DNA of 64,000 nt, taken from an uncultured Prevotellaceae bacterium (lineage in GTDB: Bacteria > Bacteroidota > Bacteroidia > Bacteroidales > Bacteroidaceae). The stretch is taken from positions 1-64,000 of the forward strand of contig CACXIP010000027.1 of NCBI GenBank assembly GCA_902767775.1, written 5' to 3'. A program made the translations under genes and the position numbers. The first letter of the stretch is position 1. Every line of letters begins with the position of its first letter. The notes under the pieces were generated by a model. That model did not search any database. It had not been told where the DNA came from and saw nothing but the letters and a program-made list of their open reading frames with translations. Shown piece after piece: positions 26,401 through 34,766 of this stretch.

Positions 26401-26809
26401 GCTGCAGAAAATCTACAACATGGAGCAACTGACCGAGGCAGACATCGCCGAACTGGAGCGCATCCTGTGGAAAGAGTTGGGCAGCAAGGATGACTACAAC
26501 CGCTACACCAAGGGGATGACGTGTGGCAGCAATGTCGCCATCTTCATCCGTTCGATGGTGGGAGTTGACCGCAAGAACGCCGTCAGACGGTTCTCTGACT
26601 TCATCTCGGGTCATGAACTGAATGCGGAGCAGGAGGACTTCCTGATGACTATTATAGCGTATGTCTGCGAGAACGGTGACATCACGAAGGAGACCGTCGT
26701 CAATGAGCCGCCGTTTGATGAGCGGCTGTCGGTCTTCACCCCCTTCATGCTCCCCCTCGCCAAATATATCGACACCATCCACGCTGTCATCACACCGCAT
26801 ACGGCGTAA
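23438..26809 (+). CDS. hsdR: Type I restriction enzyme, DNA-translocating endonuclease subunit
   Basis: The 1123-residue protein carries an N-terminal DUF4145-like helical domain (about 15-125), a PD-(D/E)xK nuclease segment (D236 in GYCDYVLF, E251/K253 in VVEAKRS), a superfamily 2 motor with Walker A ATGTGKTR (K368) and DEAH IIDEAHRS (D459), a second RecA domain with QMIGRGTRL, and an EcoEI-type C-terminal region. It restricts unmethylated DNA after ATP-driven translocation, in complex with HsdM and HsdS. The N-terminal DUF4145 part is typical of this HsdR subgroup. Confidence 0.95.
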   Translation: MTMRNFDYLQDLGLDDLHQYCAAAEELQSSNPDLSAISARKALEYVVRSLYMMKNIEIPERASLFELVDGEPFREFIGDERVMMAVHYVRKVGNDGAHDNKVTKREAFFCLLNIYNVVAAILHKLTLIKEVVPFDEKLLPKKPQAPSLTPTTVVITPQSTIVQAADKKAVEDKTPVEEVVSPDITEAETRKLYIDLMLKEAGWDVLDTEGAIQPSKACIEVEVQGMPNSGGVGYCDYVLFGSNGLPLAVVEAKRSSVSPVKGKHQAELYADCLEKRYGVRPVIYYTNGFETHIIDGLGYPPRRLYAFHTESDLELLLQKRRRHDITDFSVKDNITDRHYQKMAIKAVCEHFNTKHRRGLLVMATGTGKTRVSISLVDVLTRNGWVKNVLFLADRIPLVSQAHKNFVKLLPHMTTSILSEDKDPDTTARITFSTYQTMINYIDTDDKAFSVGRFDLIIIDEAHRSIFGKYSAIFNYFDSLLVGLTATPRDEVDRSTYETFQMEQGQPNYAYELEDAVADGYLVNYKGFQRGSLILKDGIKYNNLSEEEREQLEKVWAYEQGMQVIEEVENESVGMVADPLPAYGSQRDIDSHEIFTYIFNINTIDHVLQDLMENGLKVQSGERIGKTIIFAYNHRHAEMIVERFNTLYPEYGAEFCALIDNYVTYSKDLIDKFEIRDGNPQIAVSVDMLDTGIDVPDILNLVFFKVVKSKIKFMQMIGRGTRLSKDIFGAGKDKEFFYIFDWCRNFEYFDQNPDGSKGTTVQSLTEKIFSLRAKIAFHLQHQQYQEDAFAKGLHDEIKSVMREQVALLSDSHISVRENWADVSHFKEEQSWTYLSEVDVTTLTTVISPLLPRNTLDEGAKKFDVLVLAIELSLIDDGETKAVNAVRSVQNIAEKLQEKATLPQVQEKMDTIKEVLSDVAWQNVSLNWLEKVREDLRDLVKFLMGSGNQSFTVDIEDVITDDGTIDGILPRVSYKQSVLEFLANNRQLPVLQKIYNMEQLTEADIAELERILWKELGSKDDYNRYTKGMTCGSNVAIFIRSMVGVDRKNAVRRFSDFISGHELNAEQEDFLMTIIAYVCENGDITKETVVNEPPFDERLSVFTPFMLPLAKYIDTIHAVITPHTA

Positions 26810-26886
26810 ACCTTAAATTGTCGGTCTGTGGCATGCAAAGCAGCGGAAACTCAATAATATATTGTTGTTTTTTCGCTCATTTTATT

Positions 26887-26894
26887 TATCTTTG
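26887..26894 (+). promoter_or_regulatory. -7 box TATCTTTG of the alaX-like gene
   Basis: TATCTTTG lies 35 bp before the start at 26930, so this gene and the protease behind it are a transcription unit separate from hsdR. Confidence 0.65.
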
Positions 26895-26929
26895 CACCCA
26901 AATTAACATATAAGTCTCCTAATCATATC

Positions 26930-27403
26930 ATGAGCCAAGACGACTATATCCTCAACGACCACAACAAGGACGAATTCCCGCCCGCACATACGGCAGAGCA
27001 TCTGCTCAACCAGACCATGGTGAGAATGTTTGGCTGTGAGCGCTCCTCCAATGCCCATGTGGAGCGCAAGAAAAGCAAAATCACCTATGTGCTGGAGCGC
27101 AAGCCCGACCGCAAGCAGGAAAGGGAGATAGAGCGGGTGATGAACGAGTTGATAGCCGCCGACCTCCCCGTCACCTATGAGTTCGTGGACCGCGACAACC
27201 TGCCCGAGAGTATCGACCCGTCGAGGTTGCCCGAGGATGCCTCACAGACCATCCGCCTGGTGAGGATTGGCGACTACGACGTGTGTCCCTGCATAGGGAA
27301 GCATGTGCGCTCCACCTCACAGATAGGGCGCTTCGAACTGCTGGGCACCAATTGGGATGAGCACCAGCATACCTTCCGCGTCCGTTTCAAGGTAATCGTA
27401 TAG
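26930..27403 (+). CDS. Stand-alone alanyl-tRNA-editing-type (AlaX/SAD) protein
   Basis: The 157-residue protein is a single second-additional-domain module like the editing domain of AlaRS and ThrRS. The zinc-binding residues are visible: HTAEHLL (H20, H24) near the N-terminus and CPCIGKH (C121, H125) near the C-terminus. Such proteins hydrolyse mischarged tRNA(Ala) in trans, though some homologues act on other substrates. It is shorter than typical AlaX proteins of over 200 residues. The protease gene starts 3 bp after its stop, so the pair is co-transcribed. Confidence 0.8.
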   Translation: MSQDDYILNDHNKDEFPPAHTAEHLLNQTMVRMFGCERSSNAHVERKKSKITYVLERKPDRKQEREIERVMNELIAADLPVTYEFVDRDNLPESIDPSRLPEDASQTIRLVRIGDYDVCPCIGKHVRSTSQIGRFELLGTNWDEHQHTFRVRFKVIV

Positions 27404-27406
27404 AAA

Positions 27407-29401
27407 ATGGGCAGGAGGTGCGTGTTGATGCTCGCCGCCTTCATGACGCTCGCCGCTTGGGCTGAGCCACGAAGCAGGCAGGAGATGCACAGGGCTGCCG
27501 CCCGTGTGTTGAGTCCCAACATATCCTTTGACGGCAAGACATGCGACATCCGTTTGGTGAAGACACTAAGCGGACTGACTGTCATGGGCAATGACAGCGC
27601 CTTTGCCGTCATCGCCACCGATGATGCCTTTCCTGATGTGCTGGGCTATTCCACCTCTTCTTTTGAGACCGCTGTCGCCAACCCCCATTTCAACTGGTGG
27701 CTCAGGGCGGCGGAGCAGATGATGGCTGACCCGTCGGCCGTCCATCACATGGTGGCGCCAGACACTGAGAAATATGCCGACCATGTGGACCCTCTGATAC
27801 AGACGCATTGGGGACAAGAGTCTCCCTACAACATGTACTGTCCCAACCGTTTCCCGACCGGATGTGTCGCCACTGCCACCGCGCAGGTGCTGAGATACAA
27901 CGAATGGCCGGAGAGCGGGCAGGGCACGGTGTTCACCTATGTGCCTTTTGGTGACTATGACGGCACTCGTTATGAGGAGACACTGGGTGAGAGGTATGAG
28001 TACAGCAAAATGGCCAACCGCTATGCGGATTTGAGGATGAGGGACAACGGCAGTGAGGTGGCTAAGCTCATGTATCATATCGGCCTGTCAATCAAGTCGA
28101 TTTATGAGTATGGAGGAACAGGCGCATACAGCGAGACGCTGTGCCACGGACTGCGCAACAACATGGGCTATCCCTATGCTGTGTCGCTCGACCGTGACCG
28201 TTATACGGAGGAGGAGTGGATGGACATGATTTTCGCCAGCCTCAATGCGGGAATCCCCATCATCTACGGAGGCAGCGACGAGAGTTACACGGGACATGAG
28301 TTTGTGCTTGACGGCTACGACAGCAACGGAAAGATACATATCAACTGGGGATGGAGCGGCGATGCCGACGGATTCTTCGACATGACGCCGCTCATGGTCT
28401 ATCATTTCTATGATTTCTCCATGTATCAGGATATGGTGGTGAGATGCTCCACAGACTGGCTGAGGGCTGACACCGTCGTGGTGGATGTGGCAGCGCCGGG
28501 AACCCTCGGTGAGCAACCTGGGGTGACACCTGATGTGGTGTGCCTGAAGGTGCGTGGCGCCATCAACGGCACCGACCTGAAGGTGCTGCGCGCATTGGCG
28601 GGATGTGACGCCGATGGGCATGGCACGCATGGGCAACTCTCCGTCCTCGACCTGAGTGAGGCTGCAATCGTAGCGGGAGGGGAACCCTATCTGAAAGAAG
28701 ATGGAGCGGAACTGACCACAAATGATGGTGAGATGCCCTACAAGGCATTCAGCCAATGCTCCATGCTCATCGATGTGGTGCTGCCCGAGGGACTGAGGTC
28801 GTATGGGGGAGCGGTGTTCGCCGCTTGCAACAATCTCGACCGTGTGGTGCTCCGTCCGGGCAGTGACAGTGACTTTATCGTGGAGAACGGTTTTGTGCTC
28901 TCTGCCGACCGTCAGCGGCTGATAGAATGCTTGCCCGACGGTTTGGCTGCCATCCAATATGTCATCCCTGATGGGGTGAGCGAGGTGGGTGACTATGCTT
29001 TCAGTGGCAGGTTCCTCTATGAGCGGCTCACCATCCCGGAGAGCGTAAAACATATCGGCGCATATGCCTTCAACCGTTGCTTCAACTTGGCGCGCACCTA
29101 TGTCCTCAACAACGTACCTCCGGCCATCGTCCCCTCTGCTGTCGACGAGCTCGATATCTCGCTGCGCAAGCTTTATGTGCCCAAAGGCGCCTTGTTCAAA
29201 TATCTTACTGCCGACGGATGGGAGAAATACAAGCGCAACATCATGGAGTTTGACAAGACAGACGTCAGGGCTCCAGAGTGGGCGACCACGGCACCGTCTG
29301 CCATCTACGACCTGCAGGGCAGAGTGGTGGGGTGGGGCACAGACTGCCGCCACCTCTCTCCTGGCATCTATGTCGTCAATGGGAGAAAGGTCATTCAATG
29401 A
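27407..29401 (+). CDS. Secreted C10 (streptopain-like) cysteine protease with BspA-type LRR domain
   Basis: The 664-residue protein has a signal peptide (MGRRCVLMLAAFMTLAAWAE), a pro-domain (FDGKTCDIRLVKTLSGLTVM; FAVIATDDAFPDVLGYS), and a peptidase C10 domain with catalytic Cys153 in PTGCVATATAQ and His297 in GHEFVLDGYD, followed by INWGWSG. Residues about 440-620 carry LRR_5 units (IPDGVSEVGDYAFSG; IPESVKHIGAYAFNR) as in BspA surface proteins. The C-terminus YDLQGRVV...LSPGIYVVNGRKV resembles the short C-terminal module common on secreted Prevotella proteins. It is a likely secreted proteinase; a terminator follows. Confidence 0.9.
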   Translation: MGRRCVLMLAAFMTLAAWAEPRSRQEMHRAAARVLSPNISFDGKTCDIRLVKTLSGLTVMGNDSAFAVIATDDAFPDVLGYSTSSFETAVANPHFNWWLRAAEQMMADPSAVHHMVAPDTEKYADHVDPLIQTHWGQESPYNMYCPNRFPTGCVATATAQVLRYNEWPESGQGTVFTYVPFGDYDGTRYEETLGERYEYSKMANRYADLRMRDNGSEVAKLMYHIGLSIKSIYEYGGTGAYSETLCHGLRNNMGYPYAVSLDRDRYTEEEWMDMIFASLNAGIPIIYGGSDESYTGHEFVLDGYDSNGKIHINWGWSGDADGFFDMTPLMVYHFYDFSMYQDMVVRCSTDWLRADTVVVDVAAPGTLGEQPGVTPDVVCLKVRGAINGTDLKVLRALAGCDADGHGTHGQLSVLDLSEAAIVAGGEPYLKEDGAELTTNDGEMPYKAFSQCSMLIDVVLPEGLRSYGGAVFAACNNLDRVVLRPGSDSDFIVENGFVLSADRQRLIECLPDGLAAIQYVIPDGVSEVGDYAFSGRFLYERLTIPESVKHIGAYAFNRCFNLARTYVLNNVPPAIVPSAVDELDISLRKLYVPKGALFKYLTADGWEKYKRNIMEFDKTDVRAPEWATTAPSAIYDLQGRVVGWGTDCRHLSPGIYVVNGRKVIQ

Positions 29402-29430
29402 ATGATACCCTTTATTGGTGTATAAAAATC

Positions 29431-29462
29431 AAAAGAAGCATCCCGCCGGGGATGCTTCTTTT
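29431..29462. terminator. Bidirectional terminator between protease gene and rng
   Basis: AAAAGAAGCATCCC / GGGATGCTTCTTTT with a 4-nt loop, flanked by A and T runs; it lies between two convergent genes and can serve both. Confidence 0.9.
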
Positions 29463-29464
29463 GA

Positions 29465-31039
29465 TTACTTGGTCTCGATTTCCTCTTTCATGTCGATGAA
29501 CTGCTTTTGTGCATCATAGAACTCGTATTGCAGAAAAGCCATCTTCTGAGAGGATATCACATGCACGCCAAAACCATATTTGAATTGCCATTTGCGCTTC
29601 AGGGAAATCAAACCCTGGTTGATGTAGGCAGCCACATAGGGATGTACGTGCAAGTAGAAGGTCTTGACACCAATCTTGTTGACTAAGTGGTCAATCTTAC
29701 TCTCCAGTTGGTCGGTGAACAGGATGCTCGACTTGATTTTCCCCCTTCCGAAACAGGTGGGGCAAGTCTCCTCAACGCTGACGTCCATTGCTGGGCGCAC
29801 CCGCTGTCGGGTAATCTGCATCAGGCCAAATTTGCTCAAGGGCAGGATGTTGTGGCGGGCACGGTCTTTCTGCATGTTCTTGCACATCCGCTCATACAGC
29901 ATCTGACGGTCTTCGGCGAGGTTCATGTCGATAAAGTCGACAATGATGATGCCTCCCATGTCGCGCAGGCGCAGTTGGCGGGCCAGTTCGTCGGCAGCGC
30001 CGAGGTTCACGTCCAGTGCATTGGCCTCCTGTCCGTTGGCCGCCCGTGTGCGGTTGCCGCTGTTCACGTCTACCACATGCATCGCCTCAGTGTGCTCGAT
30101 GATGAGGTAGGCGCCATGCTTGTAGTTCACCGTCTTGCCAAAGCCCGACTTAATCTGCTTGGTGATGTTGAAGTTGTCGAAGATAGGCACCTGGCCTGTG
30201 TAGTGCTTCACTATGCCCGCCTTTTCAGGGGCTATTAGAGTGACATAGTGTTTCACCTCCTGAAACACCTCCTCGTCGTTGACATAGATGTTCTCGTACG
30301 AGGGGTTGAAGAGGTCGCGAAGCAATGCTACTGCTCTTCCTGTTTCCTCAAACACCATCTGCGGCCTGTGCTGTGTCTTCTGCACTTTGGAGATGGCGTC
30401 CTCCCATCTCTGGAGCAGCACTTTCAGCTCTGTGTCCAGTTCTGCTACTCTCTTGCCCTCGGCCACCGTGCGTACGATGACGCCGAAGCCTTTGGGTTTG
30501 ATGCTCTGGATGAGTTGCTTGAGTCTGGCGCGCTCCTCGCCGCTTTTGATTTTTGTCGAGACAGAAACTTTATCGTTGAAAGGCATGAGCACCAGGTATC
30601 TTCCTGCAAAGCTCAGTTCGCCCGTAAGTCGTGGACCTTTTGTGGAAATAGGTTCTTTTACAATCTGTACCAGCACTTCCTGACCTGCTGTCAATGTTGT
30701 GGCGATGCTGCCGTCTTTCTTGAGGTCGGGCAGCCGGCTGGCTTTTGAAATGGGATAAAGTTTCTTCCTGTCGCTTTGTACCTGCTTGAGGTATTTGGCG
30801 TAAGAGTTGAATTGGCTTCCTAAGTCAAGATAATGGAGAAAGGCGTCGCGTTCAAATCCCACATCCACAAAACAGGCGTTGAGGCCTGGCATTAGTTTTC
30901 TTACCTTTGCTATGTAGATGTTTCCTACTGAAAATGATGCCGAGCGGGCTTCAGATTGATACTCTACGAGTTTTTTGTCCTCCAGCAGAGCTATCGATAT
31001 CTCCTTCGCGCGGACATCAATCACTACTTCGCTGGTCAT
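29465..31039 (-). CDS. rng: Ribonuclease E/G family endoribonuclease
   Basis: The 524-residue protein opens MTSEVVIDVRAKEISIALLE, has an S1 domain (about 38-130: VGNIYIAKVRKLMPGLNACF), an RNase-H-like/DNase-I-like core with GGIIIVDFIDM (catalytic Asp) and VDVNSGNRT, and the Zn-link CPTCFGRG. It lacks the long C-terminal scaffold of RNase E, so RNase G is the better name. It processes rRNA and mRNA 5' ends. It lies downstream of the HU-like and basic-protein genes on the same strand. Confidence 0.94.
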   Translation of the reverse strand: MTSEVVIDVRAKEISIALLEDKKLVEYQSEARSASFSVGNIYIAKVRKLMPGLNACFVDVGFERDAFLHYLDLGSQFNSYAKYLKQVQSDRKKLYPISKASRLPDLKKDGSIATTLTAGQEVLVQIVKEPISTKGPRLTGELSFAGRYLVLMPFNDKVSVSTKIKSGEERARLKQLIQSIKPKGFGVIVRTVAEGKRVAELDTELKVLLQRWEDAISKVQKTQHRPQMVFEETGRAVALLRDLFNPSYENIYVNDEEVFQEVKHYVTLIAPEKAGIVKHYTGQVPIFDNFNITKQIKSGFGKTVNYKHGAYLIIEHTEAMHVVDVNSGNRTRAANGQEANALDVNLGAADELARQLRLRDMGGIIIVDFIDMNLAEDRQMLYERMCKNMQKDRARHNILPLSKFGLMQITRQRVRPAMDVSVEETCPTCFGRGKIKSSILFTDQLESKIDHLVNKIGVKTFYLHVHPYVAAYINQGLISLKRKWQFKYGFGVHVISSQKMAFLQYEFYDAQKQFIDMKEEIETK

Positions 31040-31141
31040 TTCTTCAAAATCTTACTTGACAAAATGGCATGTCAATCAATTCCTATGGAATCTGTTGACA
31101 CGCCATCCAGCCGAATAGACTGTGGAGTGTTCGGCACCGGC

Positions 31142-31231
31142 CTACTTGCTCTTATGTCTGTTCTTTCTCAGTCTCTTCTTGCGCTTGTGTGTGGCCATCT
31201 TGTGGCCCTTTTTCTTTTTTCCGTTTGGCAT
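31142..31231 (-). CDS. 29-residue basic protein, bS22/mS38-like (AURKAIP1/COX24 type)
   Basis: The minus strand encodes MPNGKKKKGHKMATHKRKKR followed by LRKNRHKSK and a stop. The MATHKRKKRLRKNRHK core matches the short AURKAIP1/COX24-type peptides of Bacteroidetes, related to mitochondrial mS38 and mycobacterial bS22, which bind the small ribosomal subunit. Of 29 residues about half are Lys or Arg. It lies between the HU-like gene (33 bp) and rng, too short for usual gene finders. Ribosome association is inferred from the family. Confidence 0.82.
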   Translation of the reverse strand: MPNGKKKKGHKMATHKRKKRLRKNRHKSK

Positions 31232-31264
31232 AACTAAAAAATTGTTTATTGATATGATGTGTGA

Positions 31265-31561
31265 TTAGTCCTCATCCTCTACATCCTCACCCTTCATCTT
31301 GCCGACAAAGCTCTTGGCGGGCTTGAAGCTGGGGAAGTCGTGTGCGGCAATGGTGATGGTGGTGTTCTTGGAGATATTGCGGGCGGTCTTCTCTGCTCTG
31401 TGCTTCACGATGAAGCTGCCGAAACCTCTGAGGTAAACGTTCTCCTTATTGAGAAGACTGTTCTTGATTACGTCCATGAATGCCTCCACGCTGAGTGCTA
31501 CGTCTTTCTTTGCCAATCCTGTGGATGCTGAAATCTGGTTGATGATATCTGCTTTGGTCAT
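31265..31561 (-). CDS. HU/IHF-family DNA-binding protein
   Basis: The 98-residue protein has the HU fold: MTKADIINQISASTGLAKKD, then VYLRGFGSFIVKHRAEKTAR and the beta-arm region FKPAKSFVG. It bends and compacts DNA. The end KGEDVEDED is an acidic extension not found in canonical HU. A minus-strand TATATTTG box (31620-31627) is about 59 bp upstream. It appears to lead a unit with the bS22-like gene and rng. Confidence 0.92.
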   Translation of the reverse strand: MTKADIINQISASTGLAKKDVALSVEAFMDVIKNSLLNKENVYLRGFGSFIVKHRAEKTARNISKNTTITIAAHDFPSFKPAKSFVGKMKGEDVEDED

Positions 31562-31619
31562 TGTATTGATATTTATTAAAATTTGTATAATATTTTTACT
31601 CGCATTTCATTTGGGAGTG

Positions 31620-31627
31620 CAAATATA
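31620..31627 (-). promoter_or_regulatory. -7 box TATATTTG of the HU-like gene
   Basis: CAAATATA on the plus strand; fits TAnnTTTG on the minus strand upstream of the start at 31561. Confidence 0.5.
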
Positions 31628-31760
31628 CGAGTTTTTGTTGTGATACGGAAATTTATTTTTGTATTTTTTCTCTTTTTGTGTTGAAAAAGCAATTTTAAGC
31701 CTAATTCGCACTATTTAAAGTAGTTAAGAAGATAAGAAGTCGTGTGCTGGAGTGGTTGAA

Positions 31761-31789
31761 AAAAGCAGGCTGCTCGCAGCCTGCTTTTT
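31761..31789 (-). terminator. Terminator after the wzc-HAD operon
   Basis: AAAAGCAGGCTGC-tc-GCAGCCTGCTTTTT is a strong stem with T run on either strand; it lies 8 bp beyond the stop of the minus-strand HAD gene. Confidence 0.88.
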
Positions 31790-31796
31790 ATCTGTC

Positions 31797-32228
31797 TTAG
31801 AAATTCCACCAATGTTTTTTCTTTGGTGCTTCGTGGTCGGCCAGACTTGTCTTGCGTGCTTCGGAAATCATGTCGCTGAAAGACTTTCGCTCTTTGATCA
31901 TGTTGTAGATTTCGCCCCAGTCGGGCATGCCGCCCACATTGCGGTCGTCAATCCACACCTCTGCTTTGATTTTCCGCGAGAAGTGGTTGTTGTACTCCTG
32001 TCTCTCCTCGGGGTAGTCTTTGTTGACGGCATAGAATTCCACGCCTCTCTGCCTGCACCATTCCACGGCATCCTCGAGCAGCTTGTCTTCCCTGGTGGTC
32101 CAGAGGATGACCTTGTGCCTGTCCCTGATGAGCATCTTGAGCGTCTCGGTGGCAAATGGCACCTCGGGACCGATTTCCGGGTATCTGTGCTCGACGATGG
32201 TTCCGTCGAAGTCGACTGCTATGGTCAT
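31797..32228 (-). CDS. Small HAD-like phosphatase-type protein
   Basis: The 143-residue protein starts MTIAVDFDGTIVEHRYPEIG with HAD motif I DFDGT, has motif II-like WTTRED (Thr), and an acidic C-terminal motif VWIDDRNVGGMPDW. There is no obvious cap domain. It belongs to the small Bacteroidetes HAD proteins whose substrates are unknown. Its start lies 3 bp after the stop of the Wzc-like kinase gene, so it is co-transcribed and may act with it. Confidence 0.85.
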   Translation of the reverse strand: MTIAVDFDGTIVEHRYPEIGPEVPFATETLKMLIRDRHKVILWTTREDKLLEDAVEWCRQRGVEFYAVNKDYPEERQEYNNHFSRKIKAEVWIDDRNVGGMPDWGEIYNMIKERKSFSDMISEARKTSLADHEAPKKKHWWNF

Positions 32229-32231
32229 GGA

Positions 32232-34766
32232 TTACAGTTTGATGGAAGTGTCGTTCTTGTTGCCGTAGTGGCTGTTGCTGTAGTTGCCGTAAGAGCCATA
32301 AGTGCTGCCGTAGCCTCCGTATGAGCCATAATTGCCGTAGCGGCCATAGGTGCCGTAGCTGGTGTAGCGGCTGTACTTGCCATACTTGCCGTAGCCATAG
32401 TAGTAGCCGTACTTCTTCTTCGACATATCGATACCGTTGATGACGATGGCCATGTTGGGCAGTTTCTTCTCCTGTGCCAGCGAGTTGACCAGGTCGAAGC
32501 TTGACTTCGGTGTGTAGTCGGCACGGCACATGTAGATGGTAGCGTCGATGACGCGGCCCACCTGGAGGGTATCGGTAACCAGACCCACAGGAGCGGTATC
32601 GATGAGCACGTAGTCGTAGTTGGCCTTGAGGATGTCGATGACGATGTCGAGCGACTGGCGTGAGATAAGCTCCGAGGGGTTGGGCGGCACGGGACCGGCG
32701 AGGAGCAGGTCGAGGTTGCCGTTGACGCCTGACGGAAGAATCTGTGCGCGCACGTCGGCCTCGCTGGGATTCTCCTGTGCGAGCAGCGGGGTGATGCCGT
32801 GCTTGTGGTCGTCAATCTCGAAGAGTTCGGCCAGACGGGGCTTACGGATGTCAAGACCCACGAGGATGACCTTCTTGCCGAGCAAGGCGAAGCTCACTGC
32901 CAGGTTGGCGCAGTTGAACGTCTTGCCCTCACCAGACGTGGTGGAGGTAAACATGATGACCTTTTGTCCCTCACGCAGCATGAACTGTACGTTGGTACGC
33001 ATGGCGCGGAAGATTTCCTCCATCTGGTTGTTTTTGTTCTCGTGCACCACGATGTCGGCCTTGGTCTTGGCGGTCTCGCTTGCCACAGCCACATCGGCGA
33101 TGATGGGCAGTTGGGTGAGGCGTGCCACGTCGTCATGGCCTTCAATCTTGTATCTGAAGAATTTCAGCAGGAAGAGGACGAGGCCCGGGATGAGCAGTCC
33201 GACAACCAAAGCGATGGGAATCACCACGTTGGGCACCGGGGTCACCTGACCCTGAGGCTCGGGGAGCTCGATAATCTTTCCCTTGTCGGCTGTGGAGGCG
33301 AGAGAAATGGAGTTCTCCTCACGTTTCTGGAGCAGCATCAGGTAAAGGCCTGAGCGCACCTCCTGCTGGCGGCCAATCTGTGTCAGCATACGCTCCTGCT
33401 CGGGGGTAGCCGAGATTTGTCCGGAGTATTTGCTGAACTGTTGGTTGATGGTGTTGCGCTGAATCTCCATGTTCTTGCGGCTCTGTGCCATGGCGCGGCG
33501 GATGCTGTTGCCAAGGTCGTCGAGCTGCGAGGTGAGCGGGAGCACAGAGGGGCTTTCCTCGGATGCTGTGCGGAGCAGCCTGTTGCGCTGGAGCACAATT
33601 TCGTTGTACTTGTTGATCAAGCTGGTAGAGGTACCGTCGTTCAGACCTACGTTAGACGGGATGGTCTGATATTTGTTCTCTGGCTTGTCCATATAGTCGG
33701 AGATGCTGTTGAGCAGTGCCACCTGGGTGTTGGCATCAGCCAACTTGTGGTCGTACTCGCTGGCACCGCCCATGGCTGCGTTGGCGTTCATGCGGAGCTC
33801 AGTCATGTGCTGGCTCTTCTTGTAAGCCTCCAACTGTCCCTCGGTCTCACCCAGTTCGGCGTTGATTTTCTCAAGACGGCCGTTGATGAACTCCTCGGTG
33901 CGGTATGCCACCTCGTTCTTATCCTCATTGGCTTGGCGGTTGTAGCAGATGGCCAATTGGTTGAGGTAGTCGAGCGAGCGGTTGGGTATCTCGTCGATGA
34001 GGCTCATCCTCACGATGGTGGTGTTTTTTGAGGTAGGTGATACGCTGAATGACCTCTTGTATTTCTTGGCGGCCACATCGGGTGCCACAATAGAAACGTA
34101 CAAGGTGCTTCCGTCGCTGAGGTGCGAGTTGCCGTTGGAAGTGAACGACAGGTTGCCGGCGTGGGTCTTGATGGTCTGGGGAAGGGTGGTAAAGGTCTTC
34201 TCTATGCTGTACGGGCCTTTGGAGTATCCGTCCTCGGTGGCCACCCAGTAGTAGCCTTCCACCTTGTAACTGCCCTTCTCGGCGGTGATAGAGAGCGAGA
34301 TGGGGTTCCTGACGTTGTCGAGGTGGGCGGCATCGATGTCTACATTGATGGGCTGACGTTTGTATACAAGCACATTCTTGACACGTCCCTTCATTTGGTA
34401 ACTCACATAAAGTTTGAGGTCTCTCACGACATCGGTGGCGAGGGCATGGGAGGAAAGGATTTCCATCTCATTGTCGATACCCTCAGTGTTGGAGATGATA
34501 CCCAGGTTGGCGGCACTCATCAGGGTCGACCTGCTTCTGGGGTTGTCCTCATCCTTGATGAGCATTTTGGCCACTGCAGAATATCTCGGTGTGGTATACC
34601 TTAGATAAATTGCGGTGATGCCAAGGCAGATGATCAGTGACAGTGCAAACCATTGCCAGTTGAGAATGAATGTCTGGAGAAGCGAGCGAAAATTGAAAAA
34701 TGACAACTCGTCATTGTTCTGTTGTTGCACGTTCTCCGCATTGATAGCGTTGTTGTTCTCTTCCAT
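32232..34766 (-). CDS. Wzc-like polysaccharide co-polymerase / tyrosine autokinase
   Basis: The 844-residue protein has a Wzz domain with TM1 (about 33-52: FILNWQWFALSLIICLGITA), a GNVR-type periplasmic coiled-coil region, TM2 (about 508-530: VVIPIALVVGLLIPGLVLFL), and a BY-kinase domain with Walker A TSGEGKTF (K615), Walker A' VILVGLDIRKPRL and Walker B DYVLIDTAP. The tail from about residue 786 has 18 Tyr among roughly 50 residues in YG-rich units, the autophosphorylation cluster. It should control export and chain length of a surface polysaccharide, but no Wza or glycosyltransferase gene is nearby. A minus-strand TAACTTTG box is at 34864-34871. Confidence 0.93.
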   Translation of the reverse strand: MEENNNAINAENVQQQNNDELSFFNFRSLLQTFILNWQWFALSLIICLGITAIYLRYTTPRYSAVAKMLIKDEDNPRSRSTLMSAANLGIISNTEGIDNEMEILSSHALATDVVRDLKLYVSYQMKGRVKNVLVYKRQPINVDIDAAHLDNVRNPISLSITAEKGSYKVEGYYWVATEDGYSKGPYSIEKTFTTLPQTIKTHAGNLSFTSNGNSHLSDGSTLYVSIVAPDVAAKKYKRSFSVSPTSKNTTIVRMSLIDEIPNRSLDYLNQLAICYNRQANEDKNEVAYRTEEFINGRLEKINAELGETEGQLEAYKKSQHMTELRMNANAAMGGASEYDHKLADANTQVALLNSISDYMDKPENKYQTIPSNVGLNDGTSTSLINKYNEIVLQRNRLLRTASEESPSVLPLTSQLDDLGNSIRRAMAQSRKNMEIQRNTINQQFSKYSGQISATPEQERMLTQIGRQQEVRSGLYLMLLQKREENSISLASTADKGKIIELPEPQGQVTPVPNVVIPIALVVGLLIPGLVLFLLKFFRYKIEGHDDVARLTQLPIIADVAVASETAKTKADIVVHENKNNQMEEIFRAMRTNVQFMLREGQKVIMFTSTTSGEGKTFNCANLAVSFALLGKKVILVGLDIRKPRLAELFEIDDHKHGITPLLAQENPSEADVRAQILPSGVNGNLDLLLAGPVPPNPSELISRQSLDIVIDILKANYDYVLIDTAPVGLVTDTLQVGRVIDATIYMCRADYTPKSSFDLVNSLAQEKKLPNMAIVINGIDMSKKKYGYYYGYGKYGKYSRYTSYGTYGRYGNYGSYGGYGSTYGSYGNYSNSHYGNKNDTSIKL

